Part shown: piece by piece, positions 37,067 to 46,356 of the stretch
Position numbering within the stretch: the first letter of the stretch is position 1
Layout of the letters: every line of letters begins with the position of its first letter
Source of the DNA: Aphanothece sacrum FPU1
GTDB taxonomy: Bacteria; Cyanobacteriota; Cyanobacteriia; Cyanobacteriales; Microcystaceae
DNA length: 64,000 nt
Assembly (NCBI RefSeq): GCF_003864295.1
Contig: NZ_BDQK01000013.1
Location: 434,001-498,000, forward strand
Direction of reading: 5' to 3'
Notes under the pieces: model-generated
The model's input: only the letters and a program-made list of their open reading frames with translations
What the model was told of the DNA's origin: nothing
Database searches by the model: none
Translations under genes and position numbers: made by a program

Positions 37067-38311
37067 ATGACAGACTGGCAAGAGATAGAAGGCGGCATTA
37101 CAGCCCCTAAAGGATTTTTAGCAACCGGAATGGCCGCCGGACTCAAACCGTCAGGGGCCCCTGATCTAGCCTTAATCGTCTCAGATACCGAAGCGATCGC
37201 GGCTGGAGTTTTTACTACTTCTCAAGTACGGGCCGCCTGCGTTGATTATTGTCGTCAACGTCTTCAAGATAAAGCCAGTAGCCGCGCTATTCTCTGTAAT
37301 GCGGGCCAGGCCAATGCAGCAACAGGGGAACTAGGATTACAAGATGCCATAGAAAGTGCCAAACTGTTAGCCGAAGCTTTAAATATTGACTCTGATGCTA
37401 TTTTACTCGCTTCTACGGGGGTCATCGGTCAACGTATTCGCATGGATGCCTTACGTAAGGCCATTCCTCAGTTAGTGAATACCCTTTCTGAAACGGGGGG
37501 ACAAGCAGCCGCAAAAGCTATTACTACAACAGATTTAGTCACCAAATCTATCGCCTTAGAAACCGTGATCGAAGACCGTCCGGTTCGTGTTGGAGGTATT
37601 GCTAAGGGTTCGGGGATGATTCATCCGAATATGGCGACTATGCTGGCTTTTGTGACTTGTGACGCGGCGGTTTCTACTGCTTTATGGCAAGAAATGTTAA
37701 CCCGGGCCGCTAATCAAAGTTTTAATCAAATTACGGTAGATGGGGATACTAGTACCAATGACAGTTTGATCGCTTTAGCTAATGGGCAATCTCGGACTTC
37801 TGCTATTACGGATATGAATAGTAAAGAGGCCCAAAAGTTACAGGGAATGTTGACGGCGGTTTGTCAACATTTGGCTAAAGCGATCGCCAGAGATGGAGAA
37901 GGGGCCACCTGTTTAGTGGAAGTGCAAGTTTCTGGGGCCTCCGATGATGAAGGGGCCAGACGCATAGCGAAAACTATTGCAGGTTCATCTTTAGTCAAGT
38001 CAGCGATTTTTGGACGTGATCCTAATTGGGGTAGAATTGCAGCAGCAGCAGGAAGGGCTGGAGTTAGTTTCCATCAAGAAGATTTACAGATTAAATTAGG
38101 GGATTTTCTGATGATGGAAAATGGTCAACCTTTGGCATTTGATCGACAAGCGGCAAGTAATTATCTTAAACAAGCCGCAGCAGGTACTTATCTTAAAGAA
38201 GATACAGTATTAATATCAGTTTGTCTGGGTAATGGTTCGGGAACGGGTATTGCTTGGGGTTGCGATTTAAGTTACGATTACGTCAAAATTAATGCCGAAT
38301 ATACTACTTAA
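37067..38311 (+). CDS. argJ: Bifunctional ornithine acetyltransferase/N-acetylglutamate synthase ArgJ
   Basis: A 414-aa enzyme of arginine synthesis that moves the acetyl group from N-acetylornithine to glutamate and, in the bifunctional form, can also use acetyl-CoA. It is made as a precursor that cuts itself before the nucleophile Thr191, in the motif KGSGMIHPNMATMLAF. Other conserved parts are the STGVIGQRI loop, ITVDGDTSTNDS and FGRDPNWGRI. Length and ends are normal. It converges with a 50-aa membrane protein gene, overlapping by 8 bp. Confidence 0.94.
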   Translation: MTDWQEIEGGITAPKGFLATGMAAGLKPSGAPDLALIVSDTEAIAAGVFTTSQVRAACVDYCRQRLQDKASSRAILCNAGQANAATGELGLQDAIESAKLLAEALNIDSDAILLASTGVIGQRIRMDALRKAIPQLVNTLSETGGQAAAKAITTTDLVTKSIALETVIEDRPVRVGGIAKGSGMIHPNMATMLAFVTCDAAVSTALWQEMLTRAANQSFNQITVDGDTSTNDSLIALANGQSRTSAITDMNSKEAQKLQGMLTAVCQHLAKAIARDGEGATCLVEVQVSGASDDEGARRIAKTIAGSSLVKSAIFGRDPNWGRIAAAAGRAGVSFHQEDLQIKLGDFLMMENGQPLAFDRQAASNYLKQAAAGTYLKEDTVLISVCLGNGSGTGIAWGCDLSYDYVKINAEYTT

Positions 38312-38456
38312 TTTGTGTATTTTGGCTAACAAATTTTTGATTATCCCTAAAGCTTTGATTGGGGTCGTTAATGACTTGTAGCGTCCCCATCAACAATCGT
38401 ATCCAAACCAAAATAGTGGCGGTAATAACAATGAATTTTAGAGGTCTATAAATCAT
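38304..38456 (-). CDS. Small single-span membrane protein (50 aa)
   Basis: A 50-aa frame: MIYRPLKFIVITATILVWIR, then LLMGTLQVINDPNQSFRDNQ, ending KFVSQNTQIK. It has one transmembrane helix (about 6-25) and a polar tail. GGAGATTTAAA lies just upstream of the ATG at good spacing, which supports expression. It overlaps the 3' end of argJ by 8 bp in convergent orientation. The function is unknown; similar very small membrane proteins are frequent in cyanobacteria. Confidence 0.5.
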   Translation of the reverse strand: MIYRPLKFIVITATILVWIRLLMGTLQVINDPNQSFRDNQKFVSQNTQIK

Positions 38457-38745
38457 TTTAAATCTCCTGCACAACAAATGTTTTAATTACTTCCATTGAA
38501 ACAAGATTTTTTACATGATCACCTCCCCATAGCAGATGAAATGGGATTCATTCTTTTGGGGGATGGCATTCAGCTAAAAGGAAAAATGTTTAGATAAGTA
38601 GTTTGTGTAGGTTGGGTTGAGGAACGAAACCCAACAATCTGAGTTAGCCCAATGATAGCCGTTGACCCTTACAAAGATGTGTCGCTTACATTTTTTGAGT
38701 TTGACTTAAGTTAAGGCTAATAAATATATTATACGCCTACTCAAC
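38457..38745. other. Intergenic region upstream of the 50-aa gene and downstream of hoxH
   Basis: It contains a GTAGGTTGGGTTGAGGAACG palindromic element (38607-38640), the same type as at 5810-6107, and the partial motif TAGCCGTTGACCCTTAC (38652-38670) related to the 34-nt palindrome. I see no coding frame. Confidence 0.6.
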
Positions 38746-40167
38746 TTAATTGCGGCAAACTTGAGCTAAAATCTCACCTGTAGCACTAATTAATTCAACT
38801 TGTAAAGCCATTTGTCCAGCCGCATGAGTGGAACAACTTAAACAAGGATCATAAGCCCTAATTCCAGCCTCTACTCGGTTTAACATTCCTTCAGGAATTT
38901 CTGAACCTTGAATATAATGTTTAGCAATTTGAGCAACGGTTTTATTCATGGCTAAATTGTTATTTCCGGTAGCAATAATCAAATTAATTTTCTTAATTAA
39001 GCCATTTTCATCTACTAAATAATGATGAAATAATGTACCTCTTGGGGCTTCACTCACTCCAATTCCTTCTAACTGATTAATTCCCGCTTCAGCACGAGTT
39101 CTAGAAGACAAAATATCAGGATCATCAATTAACCGTTCTATTCGTTCCAAAGACCCTAAAATCTCCACTAACCGAGCATAATGATAATAGAAAGAAGAAG
39201 TGGCTACACCCCCAACGCGATCGCGGTATTCTCTTAATTCTTGATCTGCTTCGGGAGTGCCAAAATTCTCACAAATATTTAATCTTGCCAGAGGGCCAAC
39301 TCGATAAATTCCATCAGGATATCCCAAAGGTTTATAATAAGGAAATTTCAAATAAGACCACTTTTCTACTGATTCCCCAATATAATTTTGATAGTCATCT
39401 TCAGAGAGATTATCCGCCACAATATTACCTTGACTATCCGTAAAGCGAATGTGACCCCCATAATGTTCCCATTCCCCATTTTTACCTACTAAACCCATAA
39501 ACAGAGAGGGAAAATTACCAAAAGATTGTATCTCAGTTTGAAAGCGATCTAAAAGTTGTTTAAATAGATTTAAAGCCGTATAAAGAGTCTCTTTAGACTC
39601 AGGTAAACGATCCTTGATCCACTGTCTTCCTTCTTCCGATAAAGGGGATCTGACTCCTCCTGGAACTGACCAAGCAGGATGAATTTTTTTAGCCCCTAAT
39701 AACTCAATAATTTTCTGACCAAACTGTCGTAAACGAATACCACTTTTCGCCAATTCAGGATCAGCCGCAATTAAACCAAAAATGTTACGATTAGCAGGAT
39801 CACTATCCCATCCTAAAAGAAAATCAGGACTACTTAAATGGAAAAAAGATAGGGCATGAGATTGAGTAATTTGAGCTAAATTCATTAAGCGACGTAGCTT
39901 TTCACCCGCAGCAGGAATTTTAACCGCCAGAATTTTATCTCCCGTTTTCGCCGCACATAACAGGTGACTAACGGGACAAATGCCACAAATACGGGCAGTA
40001 ATACCAGCCATTTCCCACATAGGACGACCTTCACAAAACTTTTCAAAGCCTCGATATTCCACAACATGAAAACGAGCATCTTCCACAACTCCCGCGTCAT
40101 CTAAGAAAATGGAGATCTTGGCATGGCCTTCAATTCGAGTTACAGGGTCGATGACAATAGTTTTCAT
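38746..40167 (-). CDS. hoxH: Bidirectional [NiFe]-hydrogenase large subunit HoxH
   Basis: A 473-aa subunit that holds the NiFe active site of the NAD(P)-linked bidirectional hydrogenase. The two metal-binding motifs are [10 protein letters not shown] (59-68) and DPCLSCSTH (440-448), giving the four cysteines. A 25-residue C-terminal tail follows the last His and would be removed by the maturation protease HoxW. The N-terminus [18 protein letters not shown] is standard. The sister genes hoxE, hoxF, hoxU and hoxY are not beside it: upstream lie tRNA-Tyr and tRNA-Thr on the other strand, downstream a small ORF. So hoxH is detached from the usual operon here. Confidence 0.94.
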   Translation of the reverse strand: MKTIVIDPVTRIEGHAKISIFLDDAGVVEDARFHVVEYRGFEKFCEGRPMWEMAGITARICGICPVSHLLCAAKTGDKILAVKIPAAGEKLRRLMNLAQITQSHALSFFHLSSPDFLLGWDSDPANRNIFGLIAADPELAKSGIRLRQFGQKIIELLGAKKIHPAWSVPGGVRSPLSEEGRQWIKDRLPESKETLYTALNLFKQLLDRFQTEIQSFGNFPSLFMGLVGKNGEWEHYGGHIRFTDSQGNIVADNLSEDDYQNYIGESVEKWSYLKFPYYKPLGYPDGIYRVGPLARLNICENFGTPEADQELREYRDRVGGVATSSFYYHYARLVEILGSLERIERLIDDPDILSSRTRAEAGINQLEGIGVSEAPRGTLFHHYLVDENGLIKKINLIIATGNNNLAMNKTVAQIAKHYIQGSEIPEGMLNRVEAGIRAYDPCLSCSTHAAGQMALQVELISATGEILAQVCRN

Positions 40168-40316
40168 GATAATCCCTCGCGCTTAGCCTCTAAACTTAGT
40201 GTAAACCCATTGTGGTGCGGATTTCAGCTAAGCAACAAAAGATTAACAATCAATTTTTTTCAGGGGGGTTGAATTTTCTAAATAGGTATGCTAATATTAT
40301 TAATCGTGGGATAAAT

Positions 40317-40398
40317 GGGTCGATGCCCGAGTGGTTAATGGGGGCGGACTGTAAATCCGCTGGCTATGCCTACGCTGGTTCAAATCCAGCTCGGCCCA
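40317..40398 (+). tRNA. tRNA-Tyr (GTA)
   Basis: A class II tRNA of 82 nt with a long variable arm. The acceptor GGGTCGA pairs with TCGGCCC, followed by discriminator A and an encoded CCA (to 40401). The anticodon arm GCGGACTGTAAATCCGC gives anticodon GTA. The variable arm TGGCTATGCCTACGC and the T-arm GCTGG-TTCAAAT-CCAGC are typical of bacterial tRNA-Tyr. Confidence 0.92.
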
Positions 40399-40423
40399 CC
40401 ACGATATTTATGCCGAGTAGTTT

Positions 40424-40495
40424 GCCCGTGTGGCTCAGTGGTAGAGCACACCCTTGGTAAGGGTGAGGTCACGAGTTCAATCCTCGTCACGGGCT
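40424..40495 (+). tRNA. tRNA-Thr (GGT)
   Basis: A 72-nt tRNA. The acceptor GCCCGTG pairs with CACGGGC, with discriminator T. The anticodon arm CACCC-TTGGTAA-GGGTG gives anticodon GGT, which reads ACC. The T-arm CGAG-TTCAATC-CTCG is present. It lies 26 bp after tRNA-Tyr on the same strand, likely one transcript. No integrase gene is found downstream. Confidence 0.93.
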
Positions 40496-40660
40496 TATAT
40501 TTGTGAATCCCTATATCACAAAGTACCCCATAAGTACCCCAAAACCGTAAGTGTACTGTAGAAGCAAAAGTCTTTTGGTACACTTTATATTGTATTTACT
40601 AGGAATAATTTAAGTATTTCCCTTAGCTTCCAACTGTAAATAATCAACAAATATAGCCTT

Positions 40661-41773
40661 ATGAACTGGTGGCAAAAACTCAAAAATAATCCCTTAGCCC
40701 GTTTTGGGGCTATTTTATTGCTAATTTTCTATATAGCTGTCATAACAGCCGATTTCGTTGCACCTTACGATCCCTATACTTCCCAAATAGACGGTTCTCT
40801 GTTACCCCCAACTCCCATTTATTGGCAAACTCCACAAGGAAAATTTATCGGACCTCATGTCTATCCCACCACCCAAAGTCCGACGGATGTGAAAACTGGT
40901 GAACGTACTTTAAATATCAATTTTGCTGAACCTTCCCCCATTCATTTATTCCTTAAAGGTGATCCTTATCAACTATTCCAAATTCGTCTCCCTTTACCTC
41001 CGAACTTTAAGGAAGTAGAACTATTTTCTGGGATTAGATTTGATCGTCATCTTTTTGGAACCGTTGGCCCAGGAAAACTTAATTTATTAGGAACTGATGA
41101 ACAAGGCCGAGACCAATTTAGTCGCATAATATTTGGTGGTCGAATTAGTCTATTTATTGGGTTAGTCGGTATTGTAATTTCTTTTCCTTTGGGAATGATT
41201 ATCGGTGGAATTTCTGGTTATTTTGGAGGTTGGATTGATGGATTTTTGATGCGTCTGGTCGAAGTTTTAATGACTATTCCTGGCATTTATTTATTAGTAG
41301 CATTAGCCGCAATTTTACCCCCTAGTTTAAGCAGCGCACAGCGATTTTTATTGATTGTTCTGATTACTTCTTTTATTGGTTGGTCAGGACTGGCCCGGGT
41401 CATTCGCGGACAAGTTCTCTCTCTCAAAGAACAAGAGTTCGTACAAGCTGCACGAGCGATGGGGGCCACTCCTTGGCGCATTATTTTGCTTCATGTTCTC
41501 CCCCAAACCGCTACTTATATCATTATTTCAGCAACTTTGGCGGTTCCTGGATTTATTGTCTCTGAATCTGTATTAAGTCTGATCGGGTTAGGTATTCAAC
41601 AACCTGATCCTAGTTGGGGTAATTTATTGTCAGTGGCCACTAATGCCTCAATTTTAGTACTGCAACCTTGGTTAATCTGGCCTCCCGCTCTTTTAATCAT
41701 TTTAACCGTACTTTCCTTTAATTTACTTGGTGATGCTCTCAGAGACGCTCTTGATCCGCGCAGTTTAGAATAG
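40661..41773 (+). CDS. ABC transporter permease, DppC/OppC type
   Basis: A 370-aa inner-membrane permease of a peptide/nickel-type (DppC) importer. The first helix is at about 14-35, followed by an unusually long periplasmic insert (about 36-155, with LLGTDEQGRDQFSRIIFGGR at its end, the normal DppC landmark), then five helices. The EAA loop that contacts the ATPase is QAARAMGATPWRIILLHVLP (about 263-282). The start is the ATG at 40661 (MNWWQKLKNNPLARFGAILL). No other transporter subunit is adjacent, so it probably works with proteins encoded elsewhere. Confidence 0.88.
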   Translation: MNWWQKLKNNPLARFGAILLLIFYIAVITADFVAPYDPYTSQIDGSLLPPTPIYWQTPQGKFIGPHVYPTTQSPTDVKTGERTLNINFAEPSPIHLFLKGDPYQLFQIRLPLPPNFKEVELFSGIRFDRHLFGTVGPGKLNLLGTDEQGRDQFSRIIFGGRISLFIGLVGIVISFPLGMIIGGISGYFGGWIDGFLMRLVEVLMTIPGIYLLVALAAILPPSLSSAQRFLLIVLITSFIGWSGLARVIRGQVLSLKEQEFVQAARAMGATPWRIILLHVLPQTATYIIISATLAVPGFIVSESVLSLIGLGIQQPDPSWGNLLSVATNASILVLQPWLIWPPALLIILTVLSFNLLGDALRDALDPRSLE

Positions 41774-42011
41774 GGACATTAAAGGAAATTTTTGTATATT
41801 TTTGTTACATTCTCAAGATTGAGACAAATTTTCCCTTGACTTTTTCTCAATGGTTAAGCCAAAATTACAATAAATTAGAGTGGCCACTGTTTTAAATGTT
41901 AACTTTTGCTAAAATTTGATTCATATTGCTAAACTGTCTAAAGATTTTTGTCTAAAGTCAAGGCAGCAATAGTCGTCTTCCATCTGCCATATTTACCCCC
42001 AAAATCCCCCT

Positions 42012-42227
42012 ATGAGCATGGAAACCCTAGAGTTCATTATTTTTCCTGATGGTCGCGTTCAAGAGAAAGCGACAGGCATCGTGGGGGCCTCTTGTCAAGA
42101 GGTAACAGCAGCGATCGAAGCACAACTCGGCCGAGTGATGTCTCAGGAAAAAACCGATGATTATTACACTCAACCGATTCACCAATCAGCAAAAACTAGC
42201 AATCAAGCCTCTTTGATAGACTGGTAA
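42012..42227 (+). CDS. DUF2997 protein
   Basis: A 71-aa protein, MSMETLEFIIFPDGRVQEKA, then TGIVGASCQEVTAAIEAQLG, matching the DUF2997 pattern (xxxFxIxPDGxVxxxVxGxxGxxCxxxTxxLExxLG). The conserved Cys is in GASCQEVT. It is the first gene of a three-gene set with DUF1257 (Ycf35) and a ferredoxin; this order is conserved in cyanobacteria. The function is unknown, but the linkage suggests a role near iron-sulphur electron transfer. Confidence 0.85.
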   Translation: MSMETLEFIIFPDGRVQEKATGIVGASCQEVTAAIEAQLGRVMSQEKTDDYYTQPIHQSAKTSNQASLIDW

Positions 42228-42272
42228 TTTTGTTTTGTTAATCCTTCTTTAATTTTTTGAGTTATAAGGCTT

Positions 42273-42659
42273 ATGTCACATTTTAGTCAGATAAAAACCC
42301 AAATTCGTAATCTAACTTCTCTCAAAGCATCCCTGAAAGATATGGGGGTTGATTGGACAGAAGGGCCTCATTCTGTGAGAGGTTATCAAGGACAAACCCG
42401 CACTGCTGAGGTTGTTGTCTCACAAGATAATAACTATGACATCGGGTTTAGCTGGAATGGTAATGAGTATGAGTTAGTGGCTGATTTACAATATTGGCAA
42501 CAGCCTTTATCGGTTGAAGGGTTTCTCAAGCAGGTTACTCAAGGCTATGCTTATCATACCGTATTGAATGAGTCTGCTAAGCAAGGATTCCAAGTTGCTG
42601 AGCAACAAAAGAACGAAGATGGTTCTATTCGCTTAGTGGTTCAACGCTGGAGTGCCTAA
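42273..42659 (+). CDS. ycf35: DUF1257 (Ycf35-like) protein
   Basis: A 128-aa protein of the Ycf35/DUF1257 family, also encoded in some plastid genomes. It opens MSHFSQIKTQIRNLTSLKAS and carries VVSQDNNYDIGFSWNGNEYE and LVADLQYWQQPLSVEGFLKQ. Its stop overlaps the ferredoxin start by one base (TAATG), so the two are translationally coupled. The biochemical role is not established. Confidence 0.88.
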   Translation: MSHFSQIKTQIRNLTSLKASLKDMGVDWTEGPHSVRGYQGQTRTAEVVVSQDNNYDIGFSWNGNEYELVADLQYWQQPLSVEGFLKQVTQGYAYHTVLNESAKQGFQVAEQQKNEDGSIRLVVQRWSA

Positions 42660-43075
42660 TGGCTGATTTTTCCTCTACCCCTGATCGCTCCGGTTTAGAA
42701 CCGGAGTTAGGGGGAATTTTCCGAGATATCCCCGAAAGAACGGGATTTGAGCCTGAATTGGGCGGTCAATTTCGTCAAAACGGTGTTTACGTTGATGAAG
42801 TCACCTGTATCGGTTGTAAACACTGCGCTCACGTGGCTCCCAATACTTTCTATATTGAACCAGAATATGGGCGATCGCGGGTTTATCATCAAGATGGTGA
42901 TCAAGAAGCGGTCGTACAAGAGGCTATAGATACTTGTCCGGTGAACTGTATCCATTGGGTTGACTATACTAAAATCAAAGATCTTGAGGAGGTGCGTAAA
43001 CTTCAGCAAATTAAACCATTAGGTTTTCCCCAAGTTCATCGTGATCCCAAGCCAAAAAAGGGTCATAATTCTTGA
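42659..43075 (+). CDS. 4Fe-4S ferredoxin
   Basis: A 138-aa soluble ferredoxin. Four cysteines bind one 4Fe-4S cluster: C50, C53, C56 (CIGCKHC) and C93 (CPVNC); a further Cys97 follows. The N-terminal 40 residues hold a duplicated peptide, RSGLEPELGGIFRD followed by RTGFEPELGGQFRQ, unusual and of unknown use. The C-terminus is basic (HRDPKPKKGHNS). It is third in the DUF2997-Ycf35 set. The last 13 bp overlap convergently with the end of dndE. Confidence 0.9.
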   Translation: MADFSSTPDRSGLEPELGGIFRDIPERTGFEPELGGQFRQNGVYVDEVTCIGCKHCAHVAPNTFYIEPEYGRSRVYHQDGDQEAVVQEAIDTCPVNCIHWVDYTKIKDLEEVRKLQQIKPLGFPQVHRDPKPKKGHNS

Positions 43076-43452
43076 TTAGTCAAGTCAATTAAATGTTCAA
43101 TTTTCTTGATGTTTTGATCCCCTGCTAAATAACCAATTCCACGATGTAAGTGTAGGCGAAATTGATGGACTAAGGTGTCTTTATCGGTTCCTAATCCATC
43201 ATTATAACATCGTTGTTTTAGGGCAATTAATAATATATCGGCCATTTCTCCCCCAAACACTCGCCAGGTCATTTCTACGTTACTATCGCTCTTGATAGGA
43301 ACGGGGGAGGGTATACTCGTTTCTGCTAAGGAACGACAAAATCCCCATCGACATAGGATATTCCATTGTTCGATTTTTGTGTATCTTTTGAGTTTAATTA
43401 GTTGTTCTTTTCCTGTTTGTGATAGTCGAATTTGTTTGATCGGGGATTCCAT
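43063..43452 (-). CDS. dndE: DNA phosphorothioation protein DndE
   Basis: A 129-aa protein of the DndE family, which binds nicked DNA in the Dnd complex that swaps a non-bridging backbone oxygen for sulphur. The family opening is IKQIRLSQTGKEQLIKLKRY followed by TKIEQWNILCRWGFCRSLAE; VEMTWRVFGGEMADILLIAL and LVHQFRLHLHRGIGYLAG also fit. Length is normal. It is the last gene of the minus-strand dnd set, after dndD. A heptamer repeat array fills the DNA just upstream of its start, so its promoter or coupling to dndD may be altered. Confidence 0.82.
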   Translation of the reverse strand: MESPIKQIRLSQTGKEQLIKLKRYTKIEQWNILCRWGFCRSLAETSIPSPVPIKSDSNVEMTWRVFGGEMADILLIALKQRCYNDGLGTDKDTLVHQFRLHLHRGIGYLAGDQNIKKIEHLIDLTNQEL

Positions 43453-43458
43453 TTTAAA

Positions 43459-43532
43459 AATTATGAATTATGAATTATGAATTATGAATTATGAATTATG
43501 AATTATGAATTATGAATTATGAATTATGAATA
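43459..43532. repeat. Heptamer array (AATTATG x about 10)
   Basis: About ten tandem copies of AATTATG end in GAATAAATACAAA. The array lies immediately upstream of the dndE start codon. The other large arrays are at 35481, 35745 and 57375. Confidence 0.9.
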
Positions 43533-43872
43533 AATACAAAAAGATCTGTTTTTAAGCAGTTTTACTAATTATAGCAGTTCTCATACCATCGTTCCCGTAC
43601 GGGCGAGTTTTTTACATAAATTTTGATATTGTAACCAGTATGTTAGATAAACCTGTCCCTACACCACACTTCCCACCTTCTGCTTTCTCTTGATAGGATA
43701 AAGAAGGGGCTTGCTTTTTACGGGATGGTGTGGGATAATAAAGTTAATGCTAAATAATGGGAGGCTTGAGGTTAGAGAATAAACGTCACCACTCCCATTA
43801 TCCAGAATAATACCACAAGGCCAAGCGATTTGCAAGCACTTCTCGAAAATTTTAAATTTTTTTTGAATGGAA
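43533..43872. other. Non-coding gap between dndD and dndE
   Basis: About 340 bp with a CCCGTACGGG palindrome (about 43587) and the stretch GGTTAGAGAATAAACGTCAC, but no frame with family resemblance. In compact dnd operons these genes are normally adjacent, so this gap looks like inserted or decayed DNA. Confidence 0.5.
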
Positions 43873-45858
43873 TTACCAAAAATAGCGATTTGGATGAACA
43901 GTAGTTTGACGTTGAGCAGAATTATATTCTAACAGATATTGATGAGCGATCGCGTCTTGTTCTTGTAATTGTTGTAATTCTTTTTGAGTAATTTCGGTAT
44001 CGGTGGAAAGAAGAATAACTTGATGAGAAGCAGTGGGAAAATAGCGTTCAACTAAATTATTACGGTGAGAGGAGTCTAGTCGTCCGAGGGGAGTATCAAT
44101 AGCGATAGGTAAATTTCGTCCTGACACTCTAGCGAGTCCCCATAAAAACGCGATGGCCAATAATTGTTTTTCTCCTGCGGAGAGACGATGTTTCGGTACA
44201 GATTTTCCGTTAGGATCATAAAGAGAGAGACTAAAATTATAGGTATCAATAACGACACGATGAACCAAATCTGATTTATGGAGTAAATAACGAAAACATT
44301 CTGTTACCTCTCCTTCTAATTTATTCAATTTTTTCAACGTTAGTCGTTCTTTAAACAATTGTAAGGTATTTTGCACCTTAGCAGCAGATTTAATAAGATG
44401 TTCATTATTTTGTTTATCAATAGCTTCTTCACTATAATTTCTCAGTTCTTTTTTAATTTTCTCAATCGCTTTTTGTGCGTCTTTAAGTCTTTGTTCTCCT
44501 ACTTGATAAGCAGATTGACATTGACCGACTTCTTGTTGTGCGAGGGTAAGAGTATCGGTTAATTTTTGATAATCTTCAGGAGAAGCAGCGACATTAACTT
44601 CTCGTTCTTTGCTATCAAGTTCACCTTCTAATTGTTGTAAAGTTTTGGTTGATTTTTGAGCGAGTGCAAGTTGTAAAGGTAGTTGATGGTCTAATAAATT
44701 AACTAATTGTTTTAACTCTTCTTCACTAATACCGAACCAAGTCTTATTATTAAGAGTATTATCTTGATTTAAGTTATCATATTCTTGTTTGAGGAATGAT
44801 TGAATTTTACTAAATTTATCCTGAGTTAACTTAAGAGTTTCCAGATAAGATAAAAGACGTTGATCTCGTTGTTCTAAAATAGTTCTAGCAAGTTCAGCTT
44901 GTTGTAATTGTAGTTCGGTGTCTATTTGAGATTTAGCTTGAGTTAGTAAGGGAGAAATTAAAGATAAGGGTAAGGTATTAGATGCGAGTTCTATCATTAC
45001 TTGTTTTTCAGCATTGATAGTATTTTTTAAAATCTCAATTTGTTGATCTAAATTACTTTTTTCTGCGGCAATTTTACCCCCTTCTATACGAAACTTTTCT
45101 GAAGCTTCTTTAAATTTATTTTGAGCGCGTTTTAATTGAGTTTGTAAAGATGCTTGTGCTTGTTTAGCATCTGCTTCTTCTTGATTATAATGATTTAGTT
45201 TACCTTCAATTTCTTCTAAATTTTTTAATTGAGATTTATTAGCTAATGCTTTACGTTTGCGACTGACTAATACTTCTAAATCAACGGCTAATCTTTCGAC
45301 TAATTCTAATCCTAATAAAGACTGAATAGCATCAATAACAGACTGGGGAGGTGTATCTTGTTCTGCTAACTCTTTAACTTGTTCTCCATCGAATAAAAAG
45401 AGATTAGAAATACCTAAAGGAAGTAAGGTTTCGATATATTCATCCCAGGTATTTGCTAAAGCAGTATCGGGCCATTCTCCATTTAATATACCTAAAGTAT
45501 CTTTACCGTCTTTTGGGTTATTTGTCCACTGTCTAGAAATTCTAAAAGTTTGCCATTGGTCATCTACAATATGTTCAAATGCGAGTTCAATGCGGGTAAT
45601 ATCTTTGAAGGTTGCTTGATTATTAATTGCTTGAAGTAAGAAGTCAGTATAACTTAAATTATTGCGGGTTGAACATTGGGCCCGTTGTCCATATAAAGCA
45701 AGACGAATAGCATCCATAAGAGTTGTTTTACCTCCTCCATTCATTCCCCCAATAAGAATGATGGGTCGATGATTATCCTCCGTTTCGGGACGTAAGTTAA
45801 TGATATTTTTGCCTGCATATGGGCCAAAGTTTTCGAGAACTAATTCTGTGAATATCAT
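43873..45858 (-). CDS. dndD: DNA phosphorothioation ATPase DndD
   Basis: A 661-aa SMC/Rad50-like ATPase of the phosphorothioation complex. Walker A is LIGGMNGGGKTTLMDA (residues 35-50). The opening MIFTELVLENFGPYAGKNII is characteristic of DndD. A long coiled coil spans about 190-500. The C-terminal half-domain has the ABC signature RLSAGEKQLLAIAFLWGLAR, then Walker B LPIAIDTPLGRLDSSHRNN and HQVILLSTDTEI. It appears intact. dndC lies upstream, separated by a frameshifted four-helix-bundle gene. Confidence 0.92.
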   Translation of the reverse strand: MIFTELVLENFGPYAGKNIINLRPETEDNHRPIILIGGMNGGGKTTLMDAIRLALYGQRAQCSTRNNLSYTDFLLQAINNQATFKDITRIELAFEHIVDDQWQTFRISRQWTNNPKDGKDTLGILNGEWPDTALANTWDEYIETLLPLGISNLFLFDGEQVKELAEQDTPPQSVIDAIQSLLGLELVERLAVDLEVLVSRKRKALANKSQLKNLEEIEGKLNHYNQEEADAKQAQASLQTQLKRAQNKFKEASEKFRIEGGKIAAEKSNLDQQIEILKNTINAEKQVMIELASNTLPLSLISPLLTQAKSQIDTELQLQQAELARTILEQRDQRLLSYLETLKLTQDKFSKIQSFLKQEYDNLNQDNTLNNKTWFGISEEELKQLVNLLDHQLPLQLALAQKSTKTLQQLEGELDSKEREVNVAASPEDYQKLTDTLTLAQQEVGQCQSAYQVGEQRLKDAQKAIEKIKKELRNYSEEAIDKQNNEHLIKSAAKVQNTLQLFKERLTLKKLNKLEGEVTECFRYLLHKSDLVHRVVIDTYNFSLSLYDPNGKSVPKHRLSAGEKQLLAIAFLWGLARVSGRNLPIAIDTPLGRLDSSHRNNLVERYFPTASHQVILLSTDTEITQKELQQLQEQDAIAHQYLLEYNSAQRQTTVHPNRYFW

Positions 45859-45889
45859 AGATTATAAGGAGGTGATGGGGTGATGGGAA

Positions 45890-46277
45890 TTATTTGGGTA
45901 ATAACCATTTTTCGGCTGTTTTAGACATATTAACTAATCTACCAATAATATTGTCATAGGTTAGGTAAAGTTCTCTGCCTTTTTCGACTTCTAAGTAATT
46001 ACATTTAACAGCAAACTCAATCCAAGTTTGAGTTTGCTGCTGCTTCGGACTGACAGTCAGTTAGTTTAGCTATAAATGCAGCTTCATACCGTCTTTTTCT
46101 CCATGCTTCTGCTAAGTTAGCACAAATTGAACGGGAAGAACGACGAATTTGATCAGTTAAGGAAAATCGTTCTTCTATGGGGAACTTTTTTGTTAAGTAA
46201 AATATCTGCATCGCTGCATCAAACGACATTTGATACACCTCCAACTCTCGATGACTTTTAATAAGTTTACTCATCAT
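45890..46277 (-). pseudogene. Four-helix-bundle protein (IVP-like) with a frameshift
   Basis: The first 83 codons read MMSKLIKSHRELEVYQMSFD, then FYLTKKFPIEERFSLTDQIR and RSSRSICANLAEAWRKRRYE, the four-helix-bundle family also found as an intervening sequence in 23S rRNA. After TDCQSEAA an extra C in the GCAGCAGCAAAC run shifts the frame. In the next frame the expected ending QTWIEFAVKCNYLEVEKGRE and LVNMSKTAEKWLLPK continues to 45890. It sits between dndC and dndD and has no known role in phosphorothioation. Confidence 0.8.
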
Positions 46278-46356
46278 TGTTTCTCCTTTATTCTTACATA
46301 AATATCAAAAATATTCATATCCCATTACCTCATCACTCCCCTACCTCATCACTACA

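Noticed and set aside
40496-40660. Possible integration site downstream of tRNA-Thr
   Set aside because: There is a GTACCCC direct repeat but no integrase gene and no second copy of the tRNA end in the window.
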